From positions 868,001 to 932,000 of the forward strand of contig NZ_CP117439.1 of assembly GCF_030687575.1 (NCBI RefSeq): a stretch of DNA of 64,000 bases, read 5' to 3'. Under the pieces are notes generated by a model. The model was not told where the DNA came from. It ran no database searches and saw only the letters and a program-made list of their open reading frames with translations. Position numbers and translations under genes: made by a program. Positions 36,589 to 45,937 of this stretch are shown one piece after another. The DNA comes from Pseudomonas sp. FP2309 (GTDB lineage: Bacteria; Pseudomonadota; Gammaproteobacteria; Pseudomonadales; Pseudomonadaceae). The stretch's first letter is position 1, and each line of letters starts with the position of its first letter.

Positions 36589-38874
36589 TCAGTAGTGGAA
36601 GCTGGTAGTCAACAGCGCTGTGCGGCCTGCCGCCTGGTTGGCGAAGTGCGAAGCGTAGGCCTTGTCGTAGTAGACCTTGTCGGTCAGGTTCTGCACGTTC
36701 AATTGCAGGTCGATGTTTTTGCTGAGCTTGTAGCTGGCCATGGCGTCGTAGCGTGTGTAAGACGGTACATACACGGTGTTACCGGCATCGCCGTAAACGT
36801 CGTCGACATAGAACGCGCCGCCACCCACGGTCAGCTTGGGGGTGATCGCGTAGGTGGTCCACAGGCTGAAAGTGTTCTTCGGCGTGTTGGGCATTTGATT
36901 GCCCTCGTTGGAGCCGGCGCTGATTACCCCGTTGCGGCCGTTACGGCCAGCCTTGACCAGTTCACTGTCCAGGTAGCTGTAACCGGCGAAGACTTGCCAC
37001 TGATCGGTGATTTTGCCGCTGGCCGACAACTCCAGGCCGTCGACCTGGGATTCACCGGCGTTCTGGTAGGTGAGGGCGTCGACCAGGATGCGCGTGTTTT
37101 TCTTCTCGGTGCGGAACACCGCGGCGGTCAGCGAGAGGCGATCGTGGAACAGGTCCCACTTGGTGCCCAGTTCGTAGTTAACCGTTTCTTCCGGTTGCAG
37201 GTCGCTGGACGCCGCGCCGGCTGACAGTGGGTTGCCGTCGGCGCCTTCGCCTACCAGACCACCGGCCGGGGTGGCTGAGGTGGCGTAGGAGGCGTAGAGG
37301 CTGCCGTTTTCCATTGGTTTCCAGACGAGGCCGGCCTGCCAGTTGAAGAATTGGCTGTCTTCCTTGAGCTTGGTGCGCCCGGCGGTGGCGTTGGTGTTGG
37401 CGACGGTGTCGAAGGTGTCGTAGCGCAGGCCGACGTTCAGCAGCCATTTCGGGTCGAGTTCGATGGTGTCGAACACGTAGGCCGCGCGGCTGGTGGCCTT
37501 GGTGTTGGTGCCGTTGTAGTTGCGCGCGACGCTGCCGGTCCAGGCGTCATCCGGGTTCGGGTTGCTCAGCGAGGTGCACTGGCCGCCCAGGCTGCCCTTG
37601 GCCACGGTGCAGATCGGGTTGGTGTTCGGGCTGACGGTGTAGCTGCTCACGCGGGTTTCTTCACCGGTAAATTCCAGGCCTGTGGAGTAACTGTGCTTGA
37701 AACCCAGCGCCTGGAAACTGCCGAACAGATCCGTCTGGTTGGTGGTGGTCGTGGTGGTGGAGACGCGAGTGTTGGCGCGACGCCAGACGGTGCCAAAACG
37801 GTTGACGTTACGCTGACTGTCATCAGGCTGGGTCAGGACGTAGTCCTGCCCGGTGCTGCCATGACGCAGGGTGTTCTTCAGGGTCATGCTGTCGTTCAGG
37901 TCATGCTCGATCGAGAAGGTGCTGATGTCGGCGCGGGTCTTGCGGAAGTCACGGTCCTTGAGGCCGTAGAAGTTATTGCTGTCGCCGCCGTCGGTGGGTT
38001 TGTCATGCACATGGGCGGTGGCGGTCGATGAGCCGTAGCCATACGGGATCCCCGAGTCCGGCAGGTCGTTGCTTTCCAGGTGGTAGTAGCTGAGGTTGAC
38101 GCGGGTCGGGGTGCCCAGGCCAAAGGTCAACGACGGAGCCACACCCCAACGGTCGTAATTCACCGCATCGCGGCCGGCGACGTTTTGCTCGTGGCTCATC
38201 AGGTTGAGGCGGAACGCGGCGCTGTCGTCGAGGAACTGGCGGTTCACATCGAGCACGTAGCGGCGGGTCTGGTCGGAACCGTAGGTGAAGCCGCCGTTGG
38301 TGAAATCCCGCGCCTGTGGGGTCTTGCTCACCAGGTTGAGGCTGCCGCCGGCCGAACCGCGACCGCCAAACGAGGAGTTCGGGCCTTTGCTGACTTCGAT
38401 CGACTCAATGTCGAAAATCTCACGGCTCTGGCCGCCGGTGTCGCGCACGCCGTCCAGGTAAGTGTCGCCTTGGGCGTCAAAGCCACGGATGAACGGGCGA
38501 TCGCCCTGGGGGTTGCCGCCTTCGCCGGCGCCGAAGGTGATGCCCGGTACTGTGCGCAAGGCGTCCTGCAGCGAGGTGGCGGCGGTGTCCTTGAGCACTT
38601 GTTGCGGCACGACGGTGACCGAGCGCGGTGTGTCCACCAGTGGCGCGGTGTATTTCTGTGATGAGGCTTTTTCGACCTGGTAGGCCGTGGTGTCCTGCTC
38701 TTCCCCAGTGATGCTGGTCGCACCCAGGGAGATGCTGTCACGCTGGCCTTTTTGTTCAGTGTCTTCGGCCGCTTGCGCCATATGGGCCGCAGAGCTGGCA
38801 CCGAGGGCGACGCCGATGGCCGAGGCCAGTAAACGTGGTGAACCGGCAGTTGTTTTGAGCGTGGTGCGCGACAT
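36589..38874 (-). CDS. piuA: TonB-dependent siderophore receptor PiuA
   Basis: A 761-residue outer-membrane receptor. A signal peptide of about 38 residues ending AAHMAQA precedes the plug domain, then a 22-strand barrel that ends with the outer-membrane Phe-type C-terminus (LLTTSFHY). PiuA-type receptors import catecholate or related ferric siderophores and are a route for siderophore-conjugated antibiotics in P. aeruginosa. I chose the ATG at 38874 with AAAGGA upstream. It is divergent from piuC, which is typical. Confidence 0.9.
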   Translation of the reverse strand: MSRTTLKTTAGSPRLLASAIGVALGASSAAHMAQAAEDTEQKGQRDSISLGATSITGEEQDTTAYQVEKASSQKYTAPLVDTPRSVTVVPQQVLKDTAATSLQDALRTVPGITFGAGEGGNPQGDRPFIRGFDAQGDTYLDGVRDTGGQSREIFDIESIEVSKGPNSSFGGRGSAGGSLNLVSKTPQARDFTNGGFTYGSDQTRRYVLDVNRQFLDDSAAFRLNLMSHEQNVAGRDAVNYDRWGVAPSLTFGLGTPTRVNLSYYHLESNDLPDSGIPYGYGSSTATAHVHDKPTDGGDSNNFYGLKDRDFRKTRADISTFSIEHDLNDSMTLKNTLRHGSTGQDYVLTQPDDSQRNVNRFGTVWRRANTRVSTTTTTTNQTDLFGSFQALGFKHSYSTGLEFTGEETRVSSYTVSPNTNPICTVAKGSLGGQCTSLSNPNPDDAWTGSVARNYNGTNTKATSRAAYVFDTIELDPKWLLNVGLRYDTFDTVANTNATAGRTKLKEDSQFFNWQAGLVWKPMENGSLYASYATSATPAGGLVGEGADGNPLSAGAASSDLQPEETVNYELGTKWDLFHDRLSLTAAVFRTEKKNTRILVDALTYQNAGESQVDGLELSASGKITDQWQVFAGYSYLDSELVKAGRNGRNGVISAGSNEGNQMPNTPKNTFSLWTTYAITPKLTVGGGAFYVDDVYGDAGNTVYVPSYTRYDAMASYKLSKNIDLQLNVQNLTDKVYYDKAYASHFANQAAGRTALLTTSFHY

Positions 38875-38922
38875 GACGTGTCCTTTCCCCAAGGATGTGA
38901 GGCCGCGGAATATAGGGTGAAC

Positions 38923-38941
38923 AAGTATTCATATCAATTGC
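38923..38941. promoter_or_regulatory. Candidate Fur box between piuA and piuC
   Basis: AAGTATTCATATCAATTGC lies in an AT-rich stretch in the divergent piuA/piuC region and resembles the half-sites of Fur boxes (ATCAATTGC-type end). The match to the 19-bp consensus is partial, so this is a tentative call supported mainly by the genes on either side. Confidence 0.35.
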
Positions 38942-39080
38942 GATACATTGCTAATTGCACTGAATTTACATTCTTTACACTTTTTGCTTACGGATTTTAC
39001 GATCTCGTTCGTCTCCGGCGTTTTACAGGGGGGATAAGAATCAATACCATTGGCGCCCCTTTGCTGACAGGTATTGCCCC

Positions 39081-39761
39081 ATGTTGCTGCACATTCCCGG
39101 CCTGTTCTCTCGCGAGGAAGTGCAGCGCATCCGCCAGGCGCTGGAAGGTGCCGATTGGGCCGACGGCAAAATCACCGCCGGGCACCAGTCCGCCAAAGCC
39201 AAGCACAACCTGCAATTGCCCGAAGGCCACCCGTTGGCCAAGGAAATCGGCGCGGCGATGCTTGAGCGTTTGTGGCAAAACCCGCTGTTCATGTCGGCGG
39301 CATTACCGCACAAAGTCTTTCCGCCGCTGCTCAACTGCTACACCGCGGGCGGCAGTTTTGATTTTCATATCGACAATGCCGTGCGCCAGCCCAAAGGCAG
39401 TCACGAGCGAGTGCGCACTGATCTGTCTTCCACGCTGTTCTTCAGCGATCCCCACGAATATGACGGCGGCGAACTGGAGATCCAGGACACCTTCGGCCTG
39501 CAGCGGGTCAAACTGCCCGCAGGCGACATGGTGTTGTACCCCGGTTCCAGCCTGCACAAAGTCAACGCCGTGACCCGTGGCGCGCGCTACGCCTCGTTCT
39601 TCTGGACCCAAAGCCTGGTGCGCGAAGACAGCCAGCGCACCTTGTTGTTCGAGATGGATGGTGCCATCCGCCAACTGACGGCGGACGTACCCGACCACCC
39701 GGCCCTGATCCAACTCACCGGCACCTACCACAACCTGCTGCGTCGCTGGGTCGAGGTCTGA
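39081..39761 (+). CDS. piuC: PKHD-type Fe(II)/2-oxoglutarate hydroxylase PiuC
   Basis: A 226-residue dioxygenase. The iron triad is visible as HID in FDFHIDNAV and a distal His in GSSLHKV, with the 2-oxoglutarate-binding Arg in ARYASFFW. In P. aeruginosa and E. coli (YbiX) this gene is linked to ferric-siderophore use. The protein ends adjacent to a Sel1 gene with no gap (39761/39762), so the two are one operon. Confidence 0.92.
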   Translation: MLLHIPGLFSREEVQRIRQALEGADWADGKITAGHQSAKAKHNLQLPEGHPLAKEIGAAMLERLWQNPLFMSAALPHKVFPPLLNCYTAGGSFDFHIDNAVRQPKGSHERVRTDLSSTLFFSDPHEYDGGELEIQDTFGLQRVKLPAGDMVLYPGSSLHKVNAVTRGARYASFFWTQSLVREDSQRTLLFEMDGAIRQLTADVPDHPALIQLTGTYHNLLRRWVEV

Positions 39762-40511
39762 ATGAGCTTCTTGTTGCGTCGCCAGGAAGTGCTGAACGTC
39801 GAGCAACTGCAAGCCATGCTCGACGACTCGCCGGTACGCGCCGCCCAGGCGATCCTGCTGGCAGCCAAGGAAGGTGTGGTGGATGCCCAGGCGCTGCTTG
39901 GGCAAATCCTGCTCGATGGACGTGGCATCGCCCGCGACGAAGCCTTGGCGTTGCGCTGGTTTCACATCGCCGCCAACGGTGGTCAACTCATGGCGCGAAA
40001 TATGGCCGGGCGTTGTCTGGAACATGGCTGGGGTTGCCCGCCGGATGCGGCGGCGGCTGCGCGGCACTATCGACTGGCCGCGGAGGCGGGGCTGGATTGG
40101 GCGCAGTACAACTATGCGAACTTACTGGCGACCGGTCGCGGTGTCGCCGAAGATCAGCCGCAAGCCCTGAGCTTGTATCGCCGGGCGGCGGAGCAGGGCC
40201 ATGCCAAGTCGATGAATCTGCTGGGGCGTTATCTGGAAGAGGGCCAATGGTGCCCGAGGGATCCGGAGGCGGCCGAGCACTGGTATCGCCGCTCCGCCGA
40301 GGGCGGGGATTTTCGTGGGCAGTTCAGTTATGCGGCGGTGTTGGCGGACAGCGGCCAGACCGAGGCGGCGCTGGCGTGGCTGCGTCAGGCGCTCGTTCGC
40401 GGCAATGTGAAGTTCTTGCGGGTGGCGCAACAGACGCTCGCCTCGGCCAACGATCCGCAGATTCGGGCGATGGCCGAGGCGTATCAAGCGCGCGCTGCCA
40501 GCCTTTGCTGA
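39762..40511 (+). CDS. Sel1/tetratricopeptide-like repeat protein
   Basis: A 249-residue protein built of about five Sel1-like repeats (GVVDAQALLGQILLDGRG, GLDWAQYNYANLLATGRG, GHAKSMNLLGRYLEEG). There is no signal peptide. Such proteins act as scaffolds. It begins on the next base after the piuC stop; its counterpart in P. aeruginosa (PA4516) sits in the same place. Function unknown. Confidence 0.85.
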   Translation: MSFLLRRQEVLNVEQLQAMLDDSPVRAAQAILLAAKEGVVDAQALLGQILLDGRGIARDEALALRWFHIAANGGQLMARNMAGRCLEHGWGCPPDAAAAARHYRLAAEAGLDWAQYNYANLLATGRGVAEDQPQALSLYRRAAEQGHAKSMNLLGRYLEEGQWCPRDPEAAEHWYRRSAEGGDFRGQFSYAAVLADSGQTEAALAWLRQALVRGNVKFLRVAQQTLASANDPQIRAMAEAYQARAASLC

Positions 40512-40516
40512 GGCAT

Positions 40517-40547
40517 AAAAAAACCCATGACACGTCATGGGTTTTTT
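40517..40547. terminator. Bidirectional terminator between the Sel1 gene and speC
   Basis: AAAAAAACCCATGAC and GTCATGGGTTTTTT pair around a short CA/CGT loop. The A- and T-runs on both sides suit convergent genes. Confidence 0.9.
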
Positions 40548-40560
40548 ATGAGCCGCTTAC

Positions 40561-41724
40561 TTACACGTAGAACGACTTCAACGGTGGGAAACCGTTGAAT
40601 TCAACTGCGCTGTAGCTGGTGGTGTAGGCACCGGTGGACAACCAATACAAACGGTCACCGATCGCCAGGTTCAGCGGCAGGCCGTACTTGTAGTTTTCGT
40701 ACATGATGTCGGCGCTGTCACAGGTAGGACCGGCGATAACCACTTCTTCCATCTCGCCTTTTTTCTCGGTCCAGATCGGGAACTTGATGGCTTCGTCCAT
40801 GGTTTCGATCAGGCCGGAGAACTTGCCCACGTCCGTGTACACCCAACGCTCGACGGCGGTGCGGGATTTACGCGCGACCAGCACCACTTCGCTGACCAGG
40901 ATACCGGCGTTGGCGATCAACGAACGGCCCGGCTCCAGGATGATTTCCGGCAGGTCGTCGCCGAAGTCTTCCTTGAGGAAGCGAATGATTTCTTCGGCGT
41001 AGGTTTCCAGGCTGTTGGTGCGGGTGATGTAGTTGGCCGGGAAGCCGCCGCCCATGTTGATCAGCTTGAGGTGGATGCCGTCTTCTTCCTTCAGGCGTTC
41101 GAAGATCACTTTGACCTTGGCGATCGCCGCGTCCCACACGCTGATATCGCGCTGTTGCGAGCCGACGTGGAAGGAAATGCCGTAAGGCACCAGGCCCAGG
41201 TCACGGGCCAGGATCAGCAGGTCCATGGCCATGTCGGTCTGGCAGCCGAATTTGCGCGACAAAGGCCAGTCAGCCGTGGTCGAGCCTTCGGTGAGGATAC
41301 GCACATACACTTTCGAACCCGGTGCGGCCTTGGCGATGTTGCGCAGGTCGGCTTCGGAGTCGGTGGAGAACAGGCGCACGCCTTTCTCGTAGAAGTAGCG
41401 GATGTCCTTGGATTTCTTGATGGTGTTGCCGTAGCTGATACGGTCGGCGCTGACGCCACGGTCCATGACCTTGTCCAGCTCATAGATCGAAGCGATGTCG
41501 AAGCTCGAACCTTTGTCTTTGAGCAGGTCGATGATCTCGACGGCCGGGTTGGCCTTGACGGCGTAATACACCTTGGCGAATTCGAAACCGGCGCGCAGGT
41601 CATCGTAGGCCTGGCTGATCATCGCGGTGTCGATTACCACGAACGGGGTTTCTTGCTTGTCGGCAAACGCCTTCATTTTGTCAAAAGTGGCGCGTGCGAA
41701 ATAGTCTTCGACGTTGATCGACAT
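40561..41724 (-). CDS. speC: Ornithine (lysine) decarboxylase, alanine-racemase fold (SpeC-type)
   Basis: A 387-residue PLP enzyme of the fold III (DapDC/eukaryotic ODC) family that makes putrescine. The PLP lysine is Lys57 in YYAVKANP; HVGSQQ and a CDSAD motif (with the catalytic Cys) follow, and the GGG phosphate site (NMGGGFPA) is present. I chose the ATG at 41724 because TAAGGAGT lies upstream; an open frame runs 31 codons further up. The same gene (PA4519) adjoins the piu genes in P. aeruginosa. Confidence 0.93.
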   Translation of the reverse strand: MSINVEDYFARATFDKMKAFADKQETPFVVIDTAMISQAYDDLRAGFEFAKVYYAVKANPAVEIIDLLKDKGSSFDIASIYELDKVMDRGVSADRISYGNTIKKSKDIRYFYEKGVRLFSTDSEADLRNIAKAAPGSKVYVRILTEGSTTADWPLSRKFGCQTDMAMDLLILARDLGLVPYGISFHVGSQQRDISVWDAAIAKVKVIFERLKEEDGIHLKLINMGGGFPANYITRTNSLETYAEEIIRFLKEDFGDDLPEIILEPGRSLIANAGILVSEVVLVARKSRTAVERWVYTDVGKFSGLIETMDEAIKFPIWTEKKGEMEEVVIAGPTCDSADIMYENYKYGLPLNLAIGDRLYWLSTGAYTTSYSAVEFNGFPPLKSFYV

Positions 41725-41828
41725 GCTGGGAACTCCTAAGGGCAAACTGAAATTAGCAATGGGTGCAAATGAACGTCCTCCGTATCCCCACTTTGGTTCG
41801 CCTACTTCCCAAGGCATGTCGCCGAAAG

Positions 41829-41865
41829 CAAAAAGGCCATGGGAATTACCGCTTCCCTTGGCCTT
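41829..41865 (-). promoter_or_regulatory. Candidate attenuator hairpin in the speC leader
   Basis: AAGGCCAAGGGAA and TTCCCATGGCCTT (minus-strand reading) pair over 13 positions with one mismatch and are followed by TTTTTG. It lies between the likely promoter (41927-41955) and the speC ribosome site, about 100 nt before the start codon. Confidence 0.5.
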
Positions 41866-41926
41866 GCTGTCTCGTCGTCAGTACTTGAGCCGGATGGATC
41901 GTTTCCAGCATGGACGTTCGGCGCGA

Positions 41927-41955
41927 ACTTTAGGGCTTGATGGGCGTGGGATCAA
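41927..41955 (-). promoter_or_regulatory. Candidate sigma-70 promoter of speC
   Basis: On the minus strand TTGATC (41950-41955), a 17-nt spacer and TAAAGT (41927-41932). A transcript from here would carry a leader of roughly 195 nt. The 415-bp gap between opuCA and speC holds no other gene that I can see. Confidence 0.45.
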
Positions 41956-42088
41956 CTAAAAATGTCGCGTTTTTGCACGCGTTCGTCGCGCGGCCGCGTG
42001 CAGCTACTTATGTAACCGACCGGTGTGACGGATTGATGTTCCCCCGATGGGGCAAATCGACGGTATTTCCCTGACACACGGGAGGCCC

Positions 42089-42119
42089 AATGTGGGAGGG
42101 GCATGCCCCCTTCCACATT
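42089..42119. terminator. Hairpin ending the opu operon (REP-type palindrome)
   Basis: AATGTGGGAGGGGCATGCCCCCTTCCACATT pairs almost fully around a CATG centre. This is a common intergenic palindrome in pseudomonads. The operon it follows ends 20 bp away at opuCA. Confidence 0.6.
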
Positions 42120-42139
42120 TTGAACGGCGTCGTGTCAGA

Positions 42140-43297
42140 TCAGGCGAGGGCGGTTTCGGCGGGCGAGACGATGCTGGTCTTGCCCCCACGGGACTTACCG
42201 GAGCTCAGGTACTCGGCGATCGACTCCTGGGTCACTTCGCCCAGGAACACCCGCTCGGCATCCATCACCGGCAGCCACGAGCGGTTGAACTCGTACATGC
42301 GCGACAGCAGGATGCGCAAGTGCTCGTCATACGCCGCGGTGGCGTTGAACTCGCGCAGGTACTGGCTGCAAGTACCGGTCTGACGGTGCAGGTCACGGCG
42401 TCGTACATAGCCCAGCGCCTTGTTCTCGGCGCAGGTGACCACCACGTAGCGGCGGTCGGTTTCGTCCATCAGTTCCAGGGCATCGGCTACCGGGGTTTCC
42501 GGGCTTACCGACGGGGCGTTGTCCGCCGCGTCTTCGGCCTTCACCAGCAGCAGGCGCTTGAGGGTGCTGTCCTGGCCCACGAAGTTGCTGACGAACTCGT
42601 CCGCCGGGTGCGCCAGCAGCGTGTCGGGGTGATCGATCTGCAGCAGCTTGCCGGCGCGGAAAATCGCAATCTTGTCACCCAGCTTGATCGCTTCGTCGAT
42701 GTCGTGGCTGACCATGATCACGGTCTTGTTCAGCGCGCGTTGCATCTCGAAGAACTCGTTCTGGATCATCTCGCGGTTGATCGGGTCGACCGCGCCGAAC
42801 GGCTCGTCCATCAGCAACAACGGCGCATCGGCCGCCAGGGCGCGGATCACGCCGATACGCTGTTGCTGGCCACCGGACAATTCACGCGGGTAGCGGTGCA
42901 GGTACTGCTTGGGTTCGAGCTTGATCATGCTCATCAGCTCGCGGGCGCGGTCGTGGCATTTCTGTTTGTCCCAGCCCAGCAGTTTGGGCACCACCACGAT
43001 GTTTTCCTCGATGGTCATGTTGGGGAACAGACCGATCTGCTGGATCACGTAGCCGATGTTGCGACGCAGGGTCACTTCGTCGAGGTCGGTGGTGTCTTCG
43101 CCGTTGATCAGGATCTTGCCCGAGGTGGGCTTGATCAGGCGGTTGATCATTTTCAGCGTGGTGCTTTTGCCGCAGCCCGAGGGACCGAGGAACACGCAAA
43201 TTTCGCCTTCATTGACGGTCAGGCTTACGTCGTTAACGGCAGTCACGGTTTTGCCGTTGCTTTGAAAAGTCTTGGACAGGTTTTGAAGTTCGATCAT
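42140..43297 (-). CDS. opuCA: Glycine betaine/carnitine/choline ABC transporter ATP-binding protein OpuCA
   Basis: A 385-residue ABC ATPase with Walker A GPSGCGKST, signature LSGGQQQRIG, Walker B LLLMDEPFG and a D-loop. The last 120 residues contain CBS-type segments (ADALELMDETDRRYVVV, EFNRSWLPVMD) that in OpuC-type systems sense ionic strength. I chose the ATG at 43297, which overlaps the permease stop by 4 nt. The transporter imports osmoprotectants. Confidence 0.88.
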   Translation of the reverse strand: MIELQNLSKTFQSNGKTVTAVNDVSLTVNEGEICVFLGPSGCGKSTTLKMINRLIKPTSGKILINGEDTTDLDEVTLRRNIGYVIQQIGLFPNMTIEENIVVVPKLLGWDKQKCHDRARELMSMIKLEPKQYLHRYPRELSGGQQQRIGVIRALAADAPLLLMDEPFGAVDPINREMIQNEFFEMQRALNKTVIMVSHDIDEAIKLGDKIAIFRAGKLLQIDHPDTLLAHPADEFVSNFVGQDSTLKRLLLVKAEDAADNAPSVSPETPVADALELMDETDRRYVVVTCAENKALGYVRRRDLHRQTGTCSQYLREFNATAAYDEHLRILLSRMYEFNRSWLPVMDAERVFLGEVTQESIAEYLSSGKSRGGKTSIVSPAETALA

Positions 43298-43947
43298 TTG
43301 AGTAATCCTTTTGGAGTCAGCGAGCGTTGCAACCACTGCAGAAGCAAGTCGGCGAAGATGGCCAGGAGACTGACCAGCACGGCGCCGACGATCAGCATCG
43401 ACATGTCGCTGCGGCTGATGGAAGCCAGAATAAGTACACCCAGGCCACCGGCGCCGATGGTGGCGGCGATGGTCATCACGCCGATGTTCATCACCACGGC
43501 GGTGCGCACACCGGCGAGGATCACCGGCACGGCGATGGGCAGCTCGACCATGCGCAGGCGCTGGCCGAAGGTCATGCCAATGCCCTTGGCCGCCTCGCGA
43601 ATGCCCGGCTCTACGCCGGTAAGCGCCAGGTAGGTGTTACGCATGATTGGCAACAGGGAGTAGAGGAACACGGCGGTGATCGCCGGCATCGGCCCCAGGC
43701 CTTGGCCGAACTTGGAGTAGAACGGCAGCAGCAGGCCGAACAGCGCGATGGACGGCACGGTCAGCAGCACCGTGGCGCTGGCCTGCAACGGGCCCGCCAG
43801 GGTCGGGTAGCGCGTCATCAGGATGCCCAGGGGCACGCCGATGAAAATCGCCAGGATCACGGCGATGCCGACCAGGGTGATGTGCTGCCAGGTCAGGTGC
43901 AGAACTTGGGCCCAATCAAGATGGGAAAAGGCGTTCAGAAATTCCAT
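43294..43947 (-). CDS. opuCB: OpuC-type ABC transporter permease OpuCB
   Basis: A 217-residue permease with five or six helices and the EAA-like loop (EPGIREAAKGIGMTFGQRLR). It starts MEFLNAF. It pairs with the second permease downstream of the binding protein gene. Overlaps opuCA by 4 nt. Confidence 0.88.
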   Translation of the reverse strand: MEFLNAFSHLDWAQVLHLTWQHITLVGIAVILAIFIGVPLGILMTRYPTLAGPLQASATVLLTVPSIALFGLLLPFYSKFGQGLGPMPAITAVFLYSLLPIMRNTYLALTGVEPGIREAAKGIGMTFGQRLRMVELPIAVPVILAGVRTAVVMNIGVMTIAATIGAGGLGVLILASISRSDMSMLIVGAVLVSLLAIFADLLLQWLQRSLTPKGLLK

Positions 43948-43959
43948 GTCTTCTCCTCG

Positions 43960-44853
43960 TTAGTTGATCGGATGTTGGCGCAGGAAGTCTGCGGCGACAG
44001 CGGACGGGCTTTCATGGCCGACGTCGACCCGCGCGTTCAACTGGCGCATGGTTTCGTCGTCGAACAGATTGGCCAGCGGCTTGAGCTCGGCGGCCAGCTG
44101 CGGATGCTTGTCGAGGTATTCCTGGCGGATCACGGGGGCGGCGGTGTAGTCCGGGAAGTAGTGTTTGTCGTCTGCCAGCAGCTTCAATTTGAAGGCATTC
44201 AAGCGACCGTCGGTGGTGTAGACCAGGCCGGCGAACACTTGCCCGTTACGCAGCGCGGTGTACACCAGTCCGGCGTCCATCTGCCGAGTGTTTTCGCGGG
44301 TGAGGTTCATGTCGTATCGCTTGACCATGCCGGCCAGGCCGTCGGAGCGATTGGCGAACTCGGTGTCCAGGGCCACCAGACGGTGTTCCTTGGTGTCTTG
44401 CGCCATGGCTGTGGTGAGGTCGCTGATGCTGTTGATCTCAGGATGTTCCTTGGCCACTTTCTCGGGCAGCGCCAGGGCGTAAGTGTTGCTGAAACGCGAC
44501 GGAGCGAGCCAGACCAGGCCTTTTTTCGCATCGAGTTCTTTCACTCGAGCGTAGGACTGTTCGCTGTCGAGCTTCTCGTCGATATGGTTGTAGGCCACCA
44601 GCGACACACCGGTGTATTCCCAGAGCATGTCCAGTTGCCCGCTTTCCTGGGCACTGCGCGCCAGGTTGCTGCCCAGGCCGCCGGTCACCTGGGTGTCGTA
44701 GCCCTTGGTGCGCAGGTACTGGGAGGTGATTTCGGCCAGCAGGGTCTGTTCGGTGAACACCCGGGCGCCGATGCGGATTACCGGTTTTTCGGCGGCTTGC
44801 GCGATACCTGCAAACAGCAGGACGCAGCTCAATATCAAGGTCAGTTTTTTCAT
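43960..44853 (-). CDS. opuCC: Glycine betaine/carnitine/choline-binding periplasmic protein OpuCC
   Basis: A 297-residue binding protein with a signal peptide (KKLTLILSCVLLFAGIAQA). The OpuAC/ProX family domain follows, with YEYTG-type aromatic residues in the ligand site (LWEYTGVSLVAYN). An AGGAA ribosome site precedes the ATG. It lies between the two permease genes, 12 bp from opuCB. Confidence 0.88.
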   Translation of the reverse strand: MKKLTLILSCVLLFAGIAQAAEKPVIRIGARVFTEQTLLAEITSQYLRTKGYDTQVTGGLGSNLARSAQESGQLDMLWEYTGVSLVAYNHIDEKLDSEQSYARVKELDAKKGLVWLAPSRFSNTYALALPEKVAKEHPEINSISDLTTAMAQDTKEHRLVALDTEFANRSDGLAGMVKRYDMNLTRENTRQMDAGLVYTALRNGQVFAGLVYTTDGRLNAFKLKLLADDKHYFPDYTAAPVIRQEYLDKHPQLAAELKPLANLFDDETMRQLNARVDVGHESPSAVAADFLRQHPIN

Positions 44854-44890
44854 GTGTATTCCTGTTTCAGGCCTTAAACGCGGCCAAGCC

Positions 44891-45607
44891 TTAGGACGGA
44901 CGCAACCCGCGTTCCAGCCAGAGGCGGCTGGCCATGGTCACCAGACCGTCGAGCAGCAACGCCAGCAACGCGGTGCACGCGGCGCCGAGCAGCAGTTGCG
45001 GCTGATTGTTCAGGGCGATGCCGGGGAAGATCAGGCTGCCCAGGCTGTTGGCACCAATCAGGAACGCCAGCGGTGCGGTACCGACGTTGATCGCCAGGGC
45101 CACGCGCACGCCGCCGATGATGATCGGCACGGCGTTGGGCAATTCCACGCGAAACAGCACCTGACGCGGGGTCATGCCGATGCCGGTGGCGGCTTCCTTG
45201 AGGGAACCCTGCACGTTTTTCAGGCCTTCGTAGGTGTTACGCACGATGGGCAGGAGGGAGGCGAGGAACAGCGCGAAGATGGCCGGGCCACTGCCGATGC
45301 CAAGAACGCCGAGAGCGATGGCCAGTACGGCCAGGGGCGGGACGGTGTTGCCGATGTTGAAGATCTGCATGAAGCGTTCTGCGCGCCCGACCATATTCGG
45401 TCGGCTGAGCAGGATACCGGCGGGAATCCCTACAACAAGGGCGGCCAGCATGGAGACTAGAACGAGGATCAGGTGTGCTTGCAGGTAAAACAACAAATCG
45501 TCGCGGTACAGTTCGATCGTGTTGATGCCGATCCAGTGGACCAGCAGGGCCAGGAGCGCGACGACAACCACGCCTCCTATCAGCCCTTTGCCATAGCGAA
45601 TAGCCAC
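44891..45607 (-). CDS. opuCD: OpuC-type ABC transporter permease OpuCD
   Basis: A 238-residue permease with six helices (LIGGVVVVALLALLVHWIG first). The loop EAATGIGMTPRQVLF is the EAA motif. I chose the GTG at 45607 because AAGGAG lies 8 nt upstream; an ATG 12 codons further up is in frame. It is the first gene of the operon opuCD-opuCC-opuCB-opuCA. Confidence 0.85.
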   Translation of the reverse strand: MAIRYGKGLIGGVVVVALLALLVHWIGINTIELYRDDLLFYLQAHLILVLVSMLAALVVGIPAGILLSRPNMVGRAERFMQIFNIGNTVPPLAVLAIALGVLGIGSGPAIFALFLASLLPIVRNTYEGLKNVQGSLKEAATGIGMTPRQVLFRVELPNAVPIIIGGVRVALAINVGTAPLAFLIGANSLGSLIFPGIALNNQPQLLLGAACTALLALLLDGLVTMASRLWLERGLRPS

Positions 45608-45937
45608 AGGCGGACTCCTTTTTTCTTTTGTCGGCGAACACATTCTCCGGCGGCAGTGCCATTCCTGGCTGTCGGCGATTGGGTTCGCGAAAAGCAGCTC
45701 GTCGATACCGGCAATGCGGTATGTATCGAGCCATGAGCGCAGCCTCGTCAGGCTAACTTGCTGATTTATCAGCCCCTGTTCCGAGTGCGGTAGCAGGGGA
45801 GTGGACGTCTCTACCTTTTAAAAGGTTCCACACTTGGGAGCATTTAGCCACCCCCAATCGGGTGAACGGTGGTCCGGCGCCTGGGGTTTGCGCTATACTC
45901 GCCGCCCTTTTTTGACTCACCTGCCAGGCGATTTCCC
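45608..45937. promoter_or_regulatory. Divergent intergenic region opuCD / prfC
   Basis: 330 bp without a gene. A perfect 14-bp palindrome ACCTTTTAAAAGGT lies at 45813-45826. A possible -10 box TATACT (45894-45899) for prfC lies 38 bp before the prfC start, but I find no good -35 match. Confidence 0.5.
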
